Origin: Strobilurus pachycystidiatus
Lineage: Eukaryota > Basidiomycota > Agaricomycetes > Agaricales > Physalacriaceae
Assembly: GCA_019915135.1 (NCBI GenBank)
Contig: JAHLMK010000002.1
Span: 1,922,001-1,986,000 of the forward strand
Length of the DNA: 64,000 nucleotides
Reading direction: 5' to 3'
In this document: positions 23,408 to 35,805 of the stretch, piece by piece
Layout: the number at the start of each line of letters is the position of its first letter
Numbering within the stretch: the stretch's first letter is position 1
Position numbers and translations under genes: made by a program
The notes under the pieces: model-generated
What the model saw: the letters and a program-made list of their open reading frames with translations, nothing else
The model's database searches: none
Told to the model about the DNA's origin: nothing

Positions 23408-25464
23408 CTAACTCCTATGAGCCCACGCAAAGGCATATAGTAGAGCAGAGCTAGTTCCGGACAATGCTATAGAGGCAATCCAAAACCTGAAGAAGCTCGT
23501 GTCGGGATACGGATTCACGAGGACCTGGAAAGCCTTCTTCGGTCCCATGCCCAAAACCGCACAGCCGCAGAAACAGTTATCGAACTGGGAGGAGAAGCGG
23601 AGTATACAGAGGACGATGAATGATACGCAGTTGAACCAGGCGAGTATCTAGGTTGCGGATGAGCATTTCAGTACAAGGGGTGGGCAAAGCCGCTATGTAT
23701 ACAGACCTTGCCAAGGCGACGGTATAGTGTGGAGACACGTTCGAAGGTGTTCAGCCACTGTCCACTTCGGTTCATTACTGGCGAGGGGTATGATAACTGC
23801 TCCAGTATGGTGGATGAGAGCATGAGTCCGAAAGAGATTGTAGATAAAGTGCCATAGAGAATGAAGGATCCGCTGTGACATCTATCCGCCAGCCTCTTCA
23901 GCGACGTTCAACACAATGGAACGGAGACTAACCCGAGGCCTTGAGTCGGCGTCACAAGCGCCATCCATATGGCCGAGCCCGTCGTCGCCCATTGCAAGAA
24001 TAGCCCGCCCACGACCGAGAGGATGAACCGATTCCAAACGCCTGGCGCCCACCGCCCGCATGAAGGCGCAGAAACGTACGCGAGGACCTCCGCTGAATTT
24101 CCTCGGCGATTGCTTTCTCGAACACTCCCGTCCCTTGACAGTTCCCAGCCCCCAGCTTGCCGACTTACAGGAATATGATTACGGGCACGCCAGGCTGCCT
24201 TCTCAAAGGCAGTAGCGATTCGATCCACGGCGCGAGACCAGGAGAAAACACGGGCATAGTTAAATATGGCCGGAGCGTGGTGTTCGTCTGAGGATGGTGG
24301 GATGGTCCAAGTCCGGAAGTGAGACTGGTCAAGGTCATTGTACGATGAAGAAGAAGCATTTGTTTGCATGGGTTTCATGATAACCGTATCAAAGCTCCGA
24401 TTCACATCCGAAGAGGGATCTGGAGTGAGGAATTCTGGTTGAAGAAGTGGTTGCAGACATTCCGGACGGTGTGTATCTGATGTAGGGCTTGTCGGAGAAG
24501 CCCTTATGAAGCAGGAGAGAAATGACGAACCATCTTGTAAAGCATCTCCCCCGGCTCGCCATAACCCAATGGCGTATTCCTCAGCAAAGTGACTAACCAG
24601 AGCAGGGGGTCCACCCGGTAGAGCAACATACGCGCACTCGCTGTTCACCTTTCTCATAGCCTCCCTCATCTTGCTTTCTTCGCAATTTGGTGATATCTTC
24701 AACCAGGCTGAGACCACGGCGAGTAGCCATATCCAAGCGCATGCCACGGCCGGTCCTATGATGTTCAAAGTAGGAGCTTCGAACGATGCGAGGGTCAGCC
24801 CGTATGCGATAACGACCCACAAGATCGATATCACGTTGATGGCCGACCAGGAATGCGTAAATGACAAGGTGGTCGCGGCCGTTGACCACCAAGCATCGTT
24901 TTCTGGGATTACCACTAGGGACGCGAGTAGCGGCGAGCCATCCGTAGCGGAAAGATGGGTAATCTGCACGGGAGACTGCTGTAGACTCTCGAGAACAACG
25001 ATCGCGTGCTGTGAATTTGGGTATTCGACGCGGTCGAGTCGTTTTCGCAACCAACGACGATTCAGGAGCGTCACAATGAGGGCGAATGCGGACAGGGCGG
25101 GAGAGCCGAGAGTGATCATGGCTGAGTTGATGTTGTCCCAGTAATTGTCGGAGCCGTAGGGTAGCTGTGCAGCTAGTGCTAGCCATGGGAGGAGGTATGA
25201 GCTGAACGAGGCAGAGAACTCGCTCCACCGGAACGGCTCTGGTTCTGAGCCACATTGCTCGAGGCAGAGAGGGTAAGTGAACCCGATGACTTGACTCGCG
25301 TTCGTCACTAGATTACCATAGAGATCAGTTCCGCCTCTCCGCCAAAGGGATTCGTCTGCTTGTATCTCTGCCAAGCATTGCTTGAAATTTGTTGCGCCAG
25401 CCTGCAGACATAGTAGCGAGAGCAGTAATAGTGGGAGGATACGTAGAGAATGGGGAAAGGTCAT
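23408..25464 (-). CDS. hypothetical polytopic membrane protein with signal peptide
   Basis: A long first exon (25464 to about 23943) plus two more, joined by GTTAGT..ACAG and GTCTGT..CTAG introns, give about 660 aa. Residues 1-24 are a signal peptide (MTFPHSLRILPLLLLSLLCL..). The Cys-containing extracellular part follows (GFTYPLCLEQCGSEPEPF). Transmembrane segments are visible at PALSAFALIVTLLN, INVISILWVVIAYGLTLA, IIGPAVACAWIWLLAVVSAW, FILSVVGGLFLQWATTG, ILYGTLSTISFGLMLSS, WFNCVSFIVLCILRF and WIASIALSGTSSALLYAFAW. A cytosolic loop of about 180 aa separates the third and fourth. I recognise only a general resemblance to orphan Agaricomycete membrane proteins. It shares a 314-bp divergent promoter with RRP46. 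Confidence 0.7.
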
Positions 25465-25500
25465 GGTGGCGTCTGGACAGCCGTTGCAAAAATGGCACCG

Positions 25501-25507
25501 TTATATA
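25501..25507 (-). promoter_or_regulatory. TATA-like box of the membrane protein gene
   Basis: Minus-strand TATATAA, 37-43 bp upstream of the ATG at 25464. It lies in the 314-bp region shared with the divergent RRP46 gene. Confidence 0.35.
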
Positions 25508-25778
25508 CAGAACAAGGCCCGAGCAAGGCCCATTGAGGATAAGTTAAGAGATATGATTGAGCCTGCACGTCAGTAATAAGACGGAACGAAGACGGAAAGG
25601 AAGCGGATGCAGAGCACAGATTCAGCCCAAAGATCAGATAGATGTCTAGAACGTCCTTTGTACAGGCAGAAGAGATGCGAGCTCATTGTGCGCGACCTCA
25701 AGGAAGAAGGAAGGAAAAAGCCAGAAGCGATCGGTGCCTGAAAACCTGCTTTCCTCTTTACGAACACGAACCTTCACC

Positions 25779-26536
25779 ATGACGCGCCCAGATGGCCGTT
25801 CCGCCACTGATCTGCGACCAATCGTCGCCGAGTTTGACAATCTTGCACGCGTCGATGGCAGTGCGCGCTTTGGCTTTGGTGTGTTCCTGGCTGTGCTGCA
25901 ACCATTCACACTGACAGAGCTTATGCAGGTGAAATCCCATCGGCCCTCGCCTCGATGACAGGCCCCATCGAGGCCCGCCTGGCAGCAGAGAACCCATCCC
26001 GACTATCCCTCGACGTCGTCGTCCGCCCGCTCTCCGGCATACCAGGCGTGCACGAGAAAAAAACCGGCGCCCTCATCGGGAGCGTGCTCAAGCGCAGCCT
26101 GGTCGTGGAGGCGAGCCCGCGGACGGCGGTGGTGCTCGTCGTGCAGTCCCTAGGCGACGACCATCTAGCGAGCATGATCAACGCGTCGAGCATGGCGTGC
26201 ATGTCTGCGGCGTCCGTCCCGATGCGTGGCGTTGTCTGTGCGGTCTCTGTGGGTTTATCATCGGAGGGGACATTCCTCGTTGACCCGTCACCTGCGGAGA
26301 TGAAGGATCTGTCCGCGTCTGGGTGCTTTGCTTTCCATGTACAAGGACCGGAAAGAGTCGAATGTGTGTGGACCAACTGGATGGGCAGAGGGTTCGATGA
26401 GCAGGAGCTTCTGCAAGCTCGGGCGCTGGCCAAAGATTCGGCGGCGCAGGTCTGGATGTCTATCAGAGAGGCCGTGAGCAAACGGCAGGGCGTTTCGCTT
26501 GGCGGTGTTGACGAGGACAATAAAATGGAAATATGA
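25779..26536 (+). CDS. RRP46: exosome complex RNase PH-fold subunit Rrp46
   Basis: Subunit of the six-member RNase PH ring of the RNA exosome, which degrades and trims RNA in nucleus and cytoplasm. Exons 25779-25878 and 25929-26536 join in frame to 235 aa; yeast Rrp46 is 223 aa. The start MTRPDGRSATDLRPIVAEF and the split segment SARFGFG/GEIPSALASMTGPIEAR are the family's opening strands. Later marks are SRLSLDVVVRPLSGIPG, VEASPRTAVVLVVQSLGDD, INASSMACMSAASVPMRGVV and FLVDPSPAEMK. The phosphorolytic residues are not expected to be kept in eukaryotic ring subunits. The 3' end converges on the BAX-inhibitor-like gene, 238 bp away. Confidence 0.85.
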
Positions 26537-26774
26537 ACCGTGAACACTCTGGTGAAGCCCGTGCTGACTTGCAAAGTTGAGCACGGTTGAGAGTGGAAAC
26601 TCAGTGAACCGCGACGCATGCCAAATCAAGCGCAATGCGCCAACGACATGATCACGGACATGATGCGGAAAAGCTTAGATACTGGAGAAGAGTACTACTA
26701 CGATGTACATATAAAATAAACCGTATATAATTCGACACAAATGTTCCATTCGAAAACAGCTATTGCCAGTGCAT

Positions 26775-27938
26775 TTACCGGTCATTGACGTTGTTCAAGA
26801 GGCGGAGAATGTTCAGGACTACAGCTGAGCGTCAGTAAATGAAATCAGATACAGATGGACAACACTGACAGAGGTTGATGAAGTCGAGGTAAAGGCTGAT
26901 GGATCCCAAAATAAATTCATCAGGAGAAAGCCTCTTGTTGATGAGGTGAGTATCGTAGACGATGTAGCCGCTGAAGATCAGGCAGCCGCCGATGGCAATG
27001 ATAAGATCCATGGTCTGTCCGAAAGGGATGAAGATGCCAACGAAACCGGTCATCACTGCAGAAGATAAAGTATCAGAATATGGCGAGGCAGGACAACGCA
27101 GATCGTGCATACCCAATGCCATGAGACCACCAAAGAGGAACGGCGCCATTCCATCAAAGTCGTACTTTGACTGGAAGGTGAAGACTGTCAGCCCGATAAA
27201 CACACCCAAGGTGATGAGCAAAGCCTGGATGACGATGGCATTGTCGTAGAACGCGACGACGATTCCGAGGGTGAAGGCTTCGAGTAGGGTGAATGTGGAA
27301 AGGAGGACGAGGTTGATAGGATGACTGTGGCGTTTCCAGAATAGAACTCCGAGATTGACGAGAGTAAGGATCATGGGAACGTAGAATGCCCATGTGCTGG
27401 TCGGAGATTAGGCGGACACGCACGATAGAGAAGATGGCTGGACGTACTGCGTTTGAACCCAGACGACAGTCGAGATCGACTGTGAGAGAGCACCCGCGAC
27501 GATGGTAGTAGCGAGCTAGAGTAGTCATCCGTCAGCTTATGAATCCCAGGCTCGAGTAACAACAAACATACTATTTGGCAAACTGCGGAAGCGACAAAGT
27601 TAGGAGTACGTTCAAAGCTGTCGAGACTACTGCTGAACTCACGAAGAATAGTATACACTTTGCGAACGAAGGCCTTTCGGATCTCCGGTGCGCTCTCTGA
27701 CACGCTCACGCCATACTGTAGAGTAAGATAATGAGTGGGTTGCGCTGCTGTCTGCTGTAGCACCAACCTTGAAATCGTCGGGTAAGTCACCGAATTCCGG
27801 CTGGTCGTGGAAAGCGCCTGGGCCTGAGTTGCTGCTGCTGCTGCCGCCCAGTAGGGGTTCCAGCGCACTGTCATTGATGGGTTTGGGTGACGTGGAGGAC
27901 GACCCGTAGGAAGGAGGAGGGACTGGATATTGGCTCAT
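26775..27938 (-). CDS. BXI1: BAX inhibitor-1 family (lifeguard/TMBIM) protein
   Basis: Seven-helix membrane protein of ER, Golgi or vacuole, thought to leak Ca2+ and affect cell-death and stress signalling. The start MSQYPVPPPSYGSSSTSPKP leads a Pro/Ser-rich cytosolic tail; KYGVSVSESAPEIRKAFVRK then FCQIVATTIVAGAL is the usual entry into the first helix. Further helices include VPMILTLVNLGVLFWKR, LLSTFTLLEAFTLGIVVAFY, ALLITLGVFIGLTVFTFQSK, MMTGFVGIFIPFG and LIIAIGGCLIFSGYIVYDTH, and the end is SISLYLDFINLFLNILRLL. The final pore region YIVYDTHLI and the C-terminal hydrophobic helix match the LFG branch. Five short introns are needed; about 285 aa. Confidence 0.9.
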
Positions 27939-28890
27939 GATGACTGTGCAGAGCTGAGCAGAGAGCCGCCGGGAACTGATGTAATGGCGGTCACGTTCTC
28001 ACGGTGTGCCTTAGGCAGTGGCCTTGATCGAACTTCGAAGTTGCCAGAAACGAGCGGACTTGCGCTCTCGTCTCGTCGTCCGCGGACGCGTTGACTCAGT
28101 GGACGTTTTAGCCAGCTGATTTGGGCGATGCAACATCCAAAATGAGTGTCCGCGTTGTGAATGGTCCGCTTGACGCGCTCTCTTGTCCTCGTCGCTCTCA
28201 TGAGGTTATTCATCATAGGCTACTGGTCTTCCCCACCACCCGCGGAAACTTATGTACGTCTTTGCTCTCGACTCTCTAGGATACCTCGTGGCATCAAGCT
28301 TCCGGTTGCATTGATGTCCTTACAGCTGGATTTCCCTGGGCCAACTTGAAAATGCCACTTCCTACTGTACCACTCGCTTATCCCTCCCACCAGCTGATTT
28401 TCACCTGAACCACTGCCCAGTCCAATCGGCGCTTCCGTCAAGAACAAGGCGGGTCTTACAGTGATGTTCTGACCTGACGAGAGACAGGACTTTTACTGAT
28501 ACCTTGCCATCGCGTCTCCGTCGCCTCTTCTTGCAAGGAGATGTTTTCTTTACGATGACGATGGTGCCCCAGAAGTCGTCTCCTTCGGAGCCCTGCATTC
28601 CCCCATCCGCCAACTGTCAATAAACACGACTCTATCCGGGAGCACTCGCACTCCGCGCAACCCGATCATGATCGCACACCGTCGGTGGTGGCAAAGTGGC
28701 GTCTCGTCAAATCTTCACGGTGACACCGGTGGCCGTGGGACAGTGCAATAGAAAGCATCGGGATATGCGGAGTCTGTCGAGCTACAGAAGGCTATAGATT
28801 GTTTGAACAATGATACTCGCCCCATGGAGCCCACGGTCGCGCTTCTAGTAGGTATCTGAGCGCCTTTCCAGAGTCTTCTTATTTATCATG
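27939..28890. other. intergenic, no clear gene
   Basis: About 950 bp upstream of the BXI1 start (minus) and before the truncated transcription-factor-like frame (plus). A short coding-like stretch (ESVELQKAIDCLNNDT, near 28770) might be a 5' exon of the next gene, but no Zn2Cys6 cluster is present. Confidence 0.4.
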
Positions 28891-29956
28891 TTTGAAGGGG
28901 ACACAGCTTGTAGCGAAGTATTATTTCCACAAGAAGGATCTCTACCGAGCGCGAGAGTATCTCCTACGCGCAGCCCATATTGCACATCGATATGACCTCC
29001 GCTTGCTGGCTTTCGCGCCCTTTGTACAGAAGGATGCAGGTCGTACAGAAATGCTCCGTCCAGATGAGACCATCGGAGTACTGGGTCAACTCTACTTGAT
29101 GGACATTGCGCAAAATCTCCTCACTCCATCATCCCTTGCTTTTCTCGGAAAGTGCCCTTCTCGAGTTGGGCGCTATTTCCGTACGTTTCTGCTCGTCTCT
29201 GCTCAGATGGGAATGATGACACAAACCAGGAATTCTACCCGTACCTTGCCATTGATTCTTTCTGTGTGGTGGCACGGGCCCTGGCAATATTTTATCACTG
29301 GCAAAGTAAACAGCTCTTAGCCCGGCGGGAGGTCAGTTTCTGGCACTTTATGTGCTCTCTGTGCGTGGCTCAGTCCTCCGACTAGGCCATCTTTCTGGGT
29401 GACATCAGCACGGATGAATGGACTATCGCATTCTGGACTCAGATTGAACGAGTACATCAGCACTTGGCTCAAATCAGGACACGAGCGCTTCAAACTTCTA
29501 TGACCTTCGCTGGCAACAATGCCAGGGCACTTAAGATAGCTGAGATGGTGACGTTGTCTTTATTGATGCCAGACCTTCACCTCGTGCTTGCGCCAACATC
29601 ACAGCACTCGCGTCGATCCGCCTTGGCTTCTGCATCGCGAGTTGTTGAGCTTATTCGAACTTTTGAGGATGAGGATTACCATCAACTATGTCCCACTCTC
29701 TGTGTGAGTCACGCCACGAGTACGATTTGCCCCCGCTGATAATCCCCTTGTGTAGCTTCCATGGAGGTCTTGCGTCAACGTGCTTCGCTTTGAACTTGAG
29801 TCTCTGTCACCTCTTCTTCCAAGGGATAATATCCTTGCGATGATGACAGTGATTCGGCATAACGCCAAAGTAGTACTACAGCAGTCAAAAATGTCCTTTC
29901 TGGATGAGCTAGGTCTCATGGACATTTCCGGAGGCTCCAGCACTGAACACGTCTAG
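28891..29956 (+). pseudogene. fungal transcription factor middle-homology-region fragment, no zinc cluster
   Basis: Several frames joined by plausible introns resemble the central and C-terminal part of Zn2Cys6 transcription factors (fungal-specific transcription factor domain). Pieces in order are LVAKYYFHKKDLYRAREYLL, DETIGVLGQLYLMDIAQNLL, NQEFYPYLAIDSFCVVARAL, DEWTIAFWTQIERVHQHLAQ, RSALASASRVVELIRTF and, after a GTGAGT..GTAG intron, LPWRSCVNVLRFELESLSPL to a stop at 29956. No ATG opens the first frame, and upstream there is no Cys6 DNA-binding cluster. It could be a real gene with an unseen first exon, but a truncated copy is more likely. No function is assigned. Confidence 0.45.
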
Positions 29957-30971
29957 TTTCCTTGTTCTCATTATTGACTGCAGTAGCACATCGTGCATGG
30001 AAACAGAGCTTAGAGCGAGGTACCGGTATCGACCTAGATAGAGCAATAGACTCGGAATCCGACTATCTGTTGTGGATCATGACCGTGTACCTGCTCATTC
30101 TCAATGCGCTCAAAATCGGACCATTCAATAAATGTGTTTCTTGCCGTCGTGAGATTTGGATGAGATGAAGCTCAAGCATGAGACGAGTCGAAGTAGCGAG
30201 TTTCTTGGAGCAAGATTGTGATGGGGGCCAGGAGTGGCTGTGATGAAATGGACTCTATACGTCCATTCTTGTTTCGAATGGACAGTCAAAGTCATATGTG
30301 TTGAACATATACTTGCAATTGTGATCGAGTTGTACGATAGACTAAAGCTGGAAACGAAAGCCGGAGGCAGATAAGAGGTGAGCATCGCGAACCTTCTGCC
30401 GGGGCTCGGAGATGCAAGCTTGTAAGTCTATCGTACCTCGGAGGATTTTACCTCGAGAATCAGTACTCAGTCTCGGGACTACAGCTCAGAAGATCTAGAT
30501 ATGAAGCCCTTGGTTACTATCATCACAAGAAACAAGACTGGTAATCGGTACCCTTTCAGACGTGTGTCTTGTGCTCAAAGGGGACTCATTGAACTTCTGC
30601 GCGTTCCAGGCGGTGGGAGAACACTTTTTGCTAAACGACGACGACGAGGCTTTCCGGTATCACTCGTACAGCATTTCTCGAAGGCCAAAGCGATGTGGTG
30701 AGAGGCAGAGACGGAGACCGGACGGCAAGTCGGCAGACTGGATTTGGAAAGCAACAAAAGCAGGCCACTGGGCCCGGGGTAATACGCCTTGCGGGCTCTC
30801 CATATTTCGTCGAACAATGGGCCAAAGGAGAACAATAGTCGGAGCACGGGCCATGCGCACAAAGGCCGGCTCGGAGTCAAAAGGGCTCTTTCTTCATTTC
30901 CTCTCTCTTCTCCGTCCTTCACGTCCCCCTCACGCCCCACGACGTCGCCGGCCGACTTCGCATTTCCTGGC
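29957..30971. other. intergenic, PRM1 promoter region
   Basis: About 1 kb upstream of PRM1. A coding-like piece (ESDYLLWIMTVYLLILNAL near 30,055) lies in 29962-30168 but has no partner exons. The last 170 bp hold HMG-box-type sites, listed separately. Confidence 0.4.
30813..30867 (+). promoter_or_regulatory. cluster of HMG-box-like sites upstream of PRM1
   Basis: AACAAT at 30813-30818 and 30831-30836, and ACAAAGGCC at 30859-30867. HMG-domain mating regulators bind AACAAT/ACAAAG cores, and the last site matches the Ustilago pheromone response element ACAAAGGGA at 7 of 9 bases. They sit 105-160 bp before the PRM1 start. Because PRM1 is pheromone-induced in yeast, a mating-regulation role is a reasonable but untested inference. 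Confidence 0.25.
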
Positions 30972-33900
30972 ATGTCGCTCGCTCCACCGCCCTCGTACGA
31001 CGCTCACTACACGACCACGACCGGCCTCAGGCCCTATCTCGAACTCCCCCACCTGTACTCTCTCTCATGGCTCGCTTACCCCATCCTTTCCCTCATCTTC
31101 GTCGCGTTCCGCCTCGCCGCCTCTCTTTCTGACTCTCAAGATGCCATCGGCAATGCCAAGTCCAAGCTCCTCGCCAGCTGCAAGGCGGCGGAAACAGCCG
31201 CCACCTCCGCAGCGAGTATGCCTCGCTACATGGCCATCGTGATGAACGAGCAATACTCTGACGCGATCAACGCCAGTCTGAACGCGGCGCGCGCCACTTT
31301 GGTGATGTCCTTGACTATCATGGAGGCCATTATCAACTTCATCGTTGACATCTACCGCTCCACCCTTTTGTGCTTCGTGGAGTTGGTCATCCGGGGCGGC
31401 TTGGCCATTCTAATCGCTGGCGTTCAAGAAGTATATCTATTTCATGCTACCAAATGAACTCGTGCTCATCCTACACTCCCCAGCTCAACAAGGCGGTCAC
31501 CGCCGCGGCGGATGGCATTGCGGATGCTATCGGCGGCAGTATCAGTGCTGCTAATAGTGCTATCAAGACCGCCATCGATGCTATCAACAAGGTCAACCCA
31601 TTCTCGGACATCAAAGTCCCGACCATCGACACGCCAGACCTGAGCTCTCTCTCGAATGTTACTCTCCCGGACTCCTTCACGCAGGCACTGGTCAAACTCA
31701 ATGACACCCTCCCCACCTTCAACGAACTCAAGGATGCAATCGAGAAAGTGTAGGTACATTCTTGAGCTTCATCCACGTACATTCTCAACGGGCTTGCAGG
31801 ATTGACACGCCCTTCGAGCTTGTGAAAGCCGATATCAATGAGACCTTTGCTGGCATGAGCATGAATGCCACTGTTCTTCCCGTCCCGGCGCAGAACACCC
31901 TCAGTTTCTGCACAGACATGGACCTCTCTGTCGTGGACGATGTCGGGCGCGATCTCATCAAGATGACAAAGATCTCCATTATTGTCATCATTCTCGTTGC
32001 CCTCATTCTTGTGGGTTTGAACTGCCTTTTGGAATGGTATCAGTGGAGGGTCCAGAATCAGCACTTTGAGTACACCCGCCAGGCGTGGAGCACCGACCCG
32101 TCTGTGTGCCACTCTGAGGGCAGGGACGGAGTTCCTCAGGTCACCCTCACGAACCACAACCTCCTCATGCTTCACTCGACCAGCGCACATCCTCTTCTCA
32201 CCCGTTTCTCGAACTGGATATCCGCCCGCCTCCGCCTCTCACCGTCGAAGCACAATAATCTTCAGTGGTTCTTCAGCTATGTGTTCCACCCACCCGCACT
32301 CGCGTGCTTCCTCATCGGCTTCTTTGGTCTTTTGGCCATCGAACTCCAGCTGCTTGCCTTGCGTCCTCTGGTGGATAGCTACTCAGACCGTGTAGCATCT
32401 ACCGAGACCGACTTCACCAACACCGTCGCCACCTCCATCAACAGCAGCATGTACGACCAGTCTGCGGCGTACTCTCTGGCCGTCAACACTCAAGTCGATG
32501 ACATGCAGTCCACCATCAACGATGGGTTGCTCGGATGGGTCAACTCGACCACTACCACCTTGAACGATACTATCGTGACGTTCTACGATGAGGTGCAGTC
32601 CGCGGTTTCGAGCGTGTTCAACGGGACGATCCTAGAGGGTCCTGCGCAGGAGTTCATACACTGTCTCATAGGCTCGAAGGTAGATGCCATCGAGTCCGCC
32701 CTTACGTTCCTCCATGATAATCTCGCCATCGACCTCCCACGGATGAACGAGTCCGTCCTTGTCCTCTCCCAAGCCCAAGTCAACGAGGTATCGACGCCTA
32801 TCGCTGCGGCGACTGTAGGCAGTGGTGATGACGACGATGGCGGTATCATCGGCGGTCTCGTCAACAGATACGTCAAGTCCCTCGAGAAGGAACGCATCAC
32901 ATTTGGCGTCTTCTTAGCCCTCTGGGGCTTCGTCGTGCTCATGGCCATTTGCATCATCCTTTGGCATTCCTATGGCAAGGCGTGGCTCGAGGGTCGCCGT
33001 AGGCGCAAATGGCAGAGGGAACAACGTGGGGGCGAGACTGGCTTTGTCGATCCGTTCAGAGTGGGACAGCCCGTGTATCCTTCCGCCGGCAATTATGGCG
33101 CGTCTTCACATCATCTAGATGACCACCCTCCGTCTCCCAGACGCGGGTTCGCATTCCCCTCGTTCAAGCGCCCCCGGTTCCCTGCGCATTCTGAAGCTGA
33201 CTCGACGAAGGAAAAGAGCTGGGACAGTTTCTTTGGGGAGAAGTCTGAAGCTTCTCCCGAGGAACGCAAACGTGCCATCAGCAATCCCAAGCCCTTGATG
33301 GCTCTTGGCAGGAGAGGAAAGGAACGCTCCGTCGAAGATGGTGAACCGGATCTTTATGGACGCGATCCTGCGGAGGAGGCTCAGCAGAACACTGCTTGGT
33401 ACCATAGGTTTGCTGCTCTCTGGCAGAGGAAGTCAGCGGAGCCAACTGAGCAAGCGGCCGCGGTGGTTGACGGTGCTCCTCGTCAACGGTACCGTCCGAA
33501 TCTGAGGATCTCCGTGGGCCGGGCTACTGCTGCGAGACCCAAGTATGTCCGTACCATGGTACCCGCGCCAGCGCCACCGGCTCCTGCCTCTGATCCAGTT
33601 CCGCCTATGCCTATGCTGTCTCCAGAGGTCCAGATTGACGGCACGGGCCGTGCCCTGGGTTCGCGTTGGTCTCCTTCTCCGATCGATCCTCCGACTGCAC
33701 CGTGGACGAAACGAGTTCTCTCATGGTCATCCCCGCCCTCGAAGCCCAAAGTGCTCGAAGGTGATGTCCCATCTGACGTGCCGTCGACGTACGCGGAACC
33801 CTCCACCACCCTTGCCCCTCCCTTGCACCACGGTTTCGATAACGGTCCCCCCGCCGCCCCACCTGGCTTGTTCACACACCAGCGATCGGCATCGTGGCTG

Positions 33901-34044
33901 GGAGGTGATCCCGCTGGTGTGCGCAAGTCCGCCGCTATGGATCCCTTCGTGACGCCATTCGATGACGAGCACCGCGTGTCAATCAAGCACAACGAGACGC
34001 GGAAGAGCATGGCCACGAATCCTTTCACCGGCGTTGCTATCTGA
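30972..34044 (+). CDS. PRM1: plasma membrane fusion protein Prm1
   Basis: Multi-pass membrane protein that helps plasma membranes fuse during mating or hyphal fusion. Exons 30972-31430, 31484-31749 and 31800-34044 join exactly to 989 aa. Early helices are [39 protein letters not shown] and [17 protein letters not shown]; the extracellular loop has N-glycosylation sites and amphipathic segments such as [20 protein letters not shown] and [19 protein letters not shown]. The next helix is [20 protein letters not shown], then [20 protein letters not shown], a second extracellular loop and [20 protein letters not shown]. The last 350 residues are a long Pro/Ser/Arg-rich cytosolic tail, longer than in yeast Prm1 (661 aa) but usual for basidiomycetes. 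Confidence 0.88.
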
Positions 34045-35805
34045 CTGGCGTACAGCCCACTTCTTGAGGAAGTTGCTGCTGCATGAGTATCAATGCATGA
34101 CTTACGAAGACTCGGACACCTTCAGGATATTATAGTCTCGATGCAATAACGCATCTTCGTAATAGTCTTGGTATACTAATTCGGATCACTTGTATTTCTA
34201 GTGTTACATCCATACTTACTTTGCGTGAGGGCTGGGCTTTGCTACCCTTGTATTAAAGATCTTGCTTGCTATTCACGACGTGCATGTCCGGGCAATGGTT
34301 GCGGGAGATGGTGTCTGGGCCGAGGGCACTGAGCTAGCTATGCCTTGTTGAAAACAGTCTGGATGTTGCCAAGCAATTATGGATGCGTCGAGAACAGGCA
34401 GACTTCAGTCTCAGAGGCATCAATAGGCGGAAATGAATGCGACGGTTTATGCTTTTGATGAATCGATGCAACCCTCGGAGAGCTTGGCTCCGAATCCTTT
34501 TGAGAGATGAAAGTAGCCTTCGTGAACTTTCGTCTCCAGGGACAGTTGGCCCGTTTTGAGACAGCGTAGCGCCAGGTTCATTGACACAGAAACAAGGTCC
34601 TCGGCAGCGCTTCCTTCAATCGTGTATGCCCCTGCGCATGCTCGCAACGAGGAGAGATAGTATCATAGTCAGTCTGGACATGATGCTTAGCTTGTGATAA
34701 AGAGGTAGGGCACTTTCCGGATGAACCGCACCACGATGGGTTACAATGAGTGTTAGCACAGTTAATATGAAGGACCTACTTATCTTCGACTTTCCTACTA
34801 TGTACAAGACTGATTGTGAGGATGACAGACCGTCAAAGCACTCAGACTATCCCCCGTTCCCGGGTCGGTGGAGTGTTTGATTTACATGCGCAGCGTTTCT
34901 CGGTAGTTCCTCGGTGTCATCGAGTGACATGAAGTTTACCGTCTAGTTCTCTACACCTCTCACGAGGAGTGGCGAGACACGACTTCCTTTCCGCCAAAAC
35001 ATGATTGCCATTGGTTGGCCCCTTGACCGCTCTGTCCAGACTCACACAGTGTCGCAGCGACTCGCCTCATTGTTCATGGAAGCTTGCAAGCTAAGAAGCC
35101 AACGCGCGTTAACGTTGTTGCCTGCATGCGATAGCGGGCTCAATATGTGAATAAGGCTCAACACTGAACAGAGTCAACACGAGGGACGGAGTTTGAAACA
35201 CGCGTCGTACCGCGAACAAAGCACATGACCCATCTCAGACTCATCTCACTGACAGTGGCCACCACCATAATATTAACCGTCTAGTAAGTAATCAAGTAGT
35301 GGTGTTGGGTCATTTGGATCACTTTATCGCTTTCTTGCATTTCGGACTACACCCATCGGCATCGAGCTCCCTTCCACTGAAACCCTGCGATCATTTGTCG
35401 ACCCGCCGATGTGATACAATAACGCTTTGCTTAGTCCCCGCGGCATTTTACTGACACATACAGATGATGGGGCTCGCGGGGGCGGTCTGAGACTAGACTT
35501 CAAAGCGACGACGACGGCGAACAGTATCAATGTATCATTGGCGCGCTTGGAGCAACCCAATAATCTCCGTCATTGCTCGTTCTTTTTTTCCACGACTCAA
35601 AACCCTTGGATTAAGCAAGCTAACTCGGGATGTTTCTTCTTTCATCTTTGAGCTCAATTACCTGCTCACTTCATGTCCGCCGCACCTGAACCGCTGTTAT
35701 GTCACTGTCTCTCCATGCATGCTGGAGGGTCCGTCCGTTGGCGCAGAACAGCTCCAATGGCATAAATACAGCTACTTCCACAGAACATAATGCAACCTCG
35801 CCGAC
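34045..35805. other. intergenic, no gene seen
   Basis: About 1.76 kb between PRM1 and the methyltransferase gene. Frames are short and without recognisable motifs. No RNA gene or repeat family is visible. Confidence 0.5.

Noticed and set aside
33483..34028. 181-aa minus frame in the Prm1 tail
   Set aside because: Shadow of the low-complexity Prm1 C-terminus.
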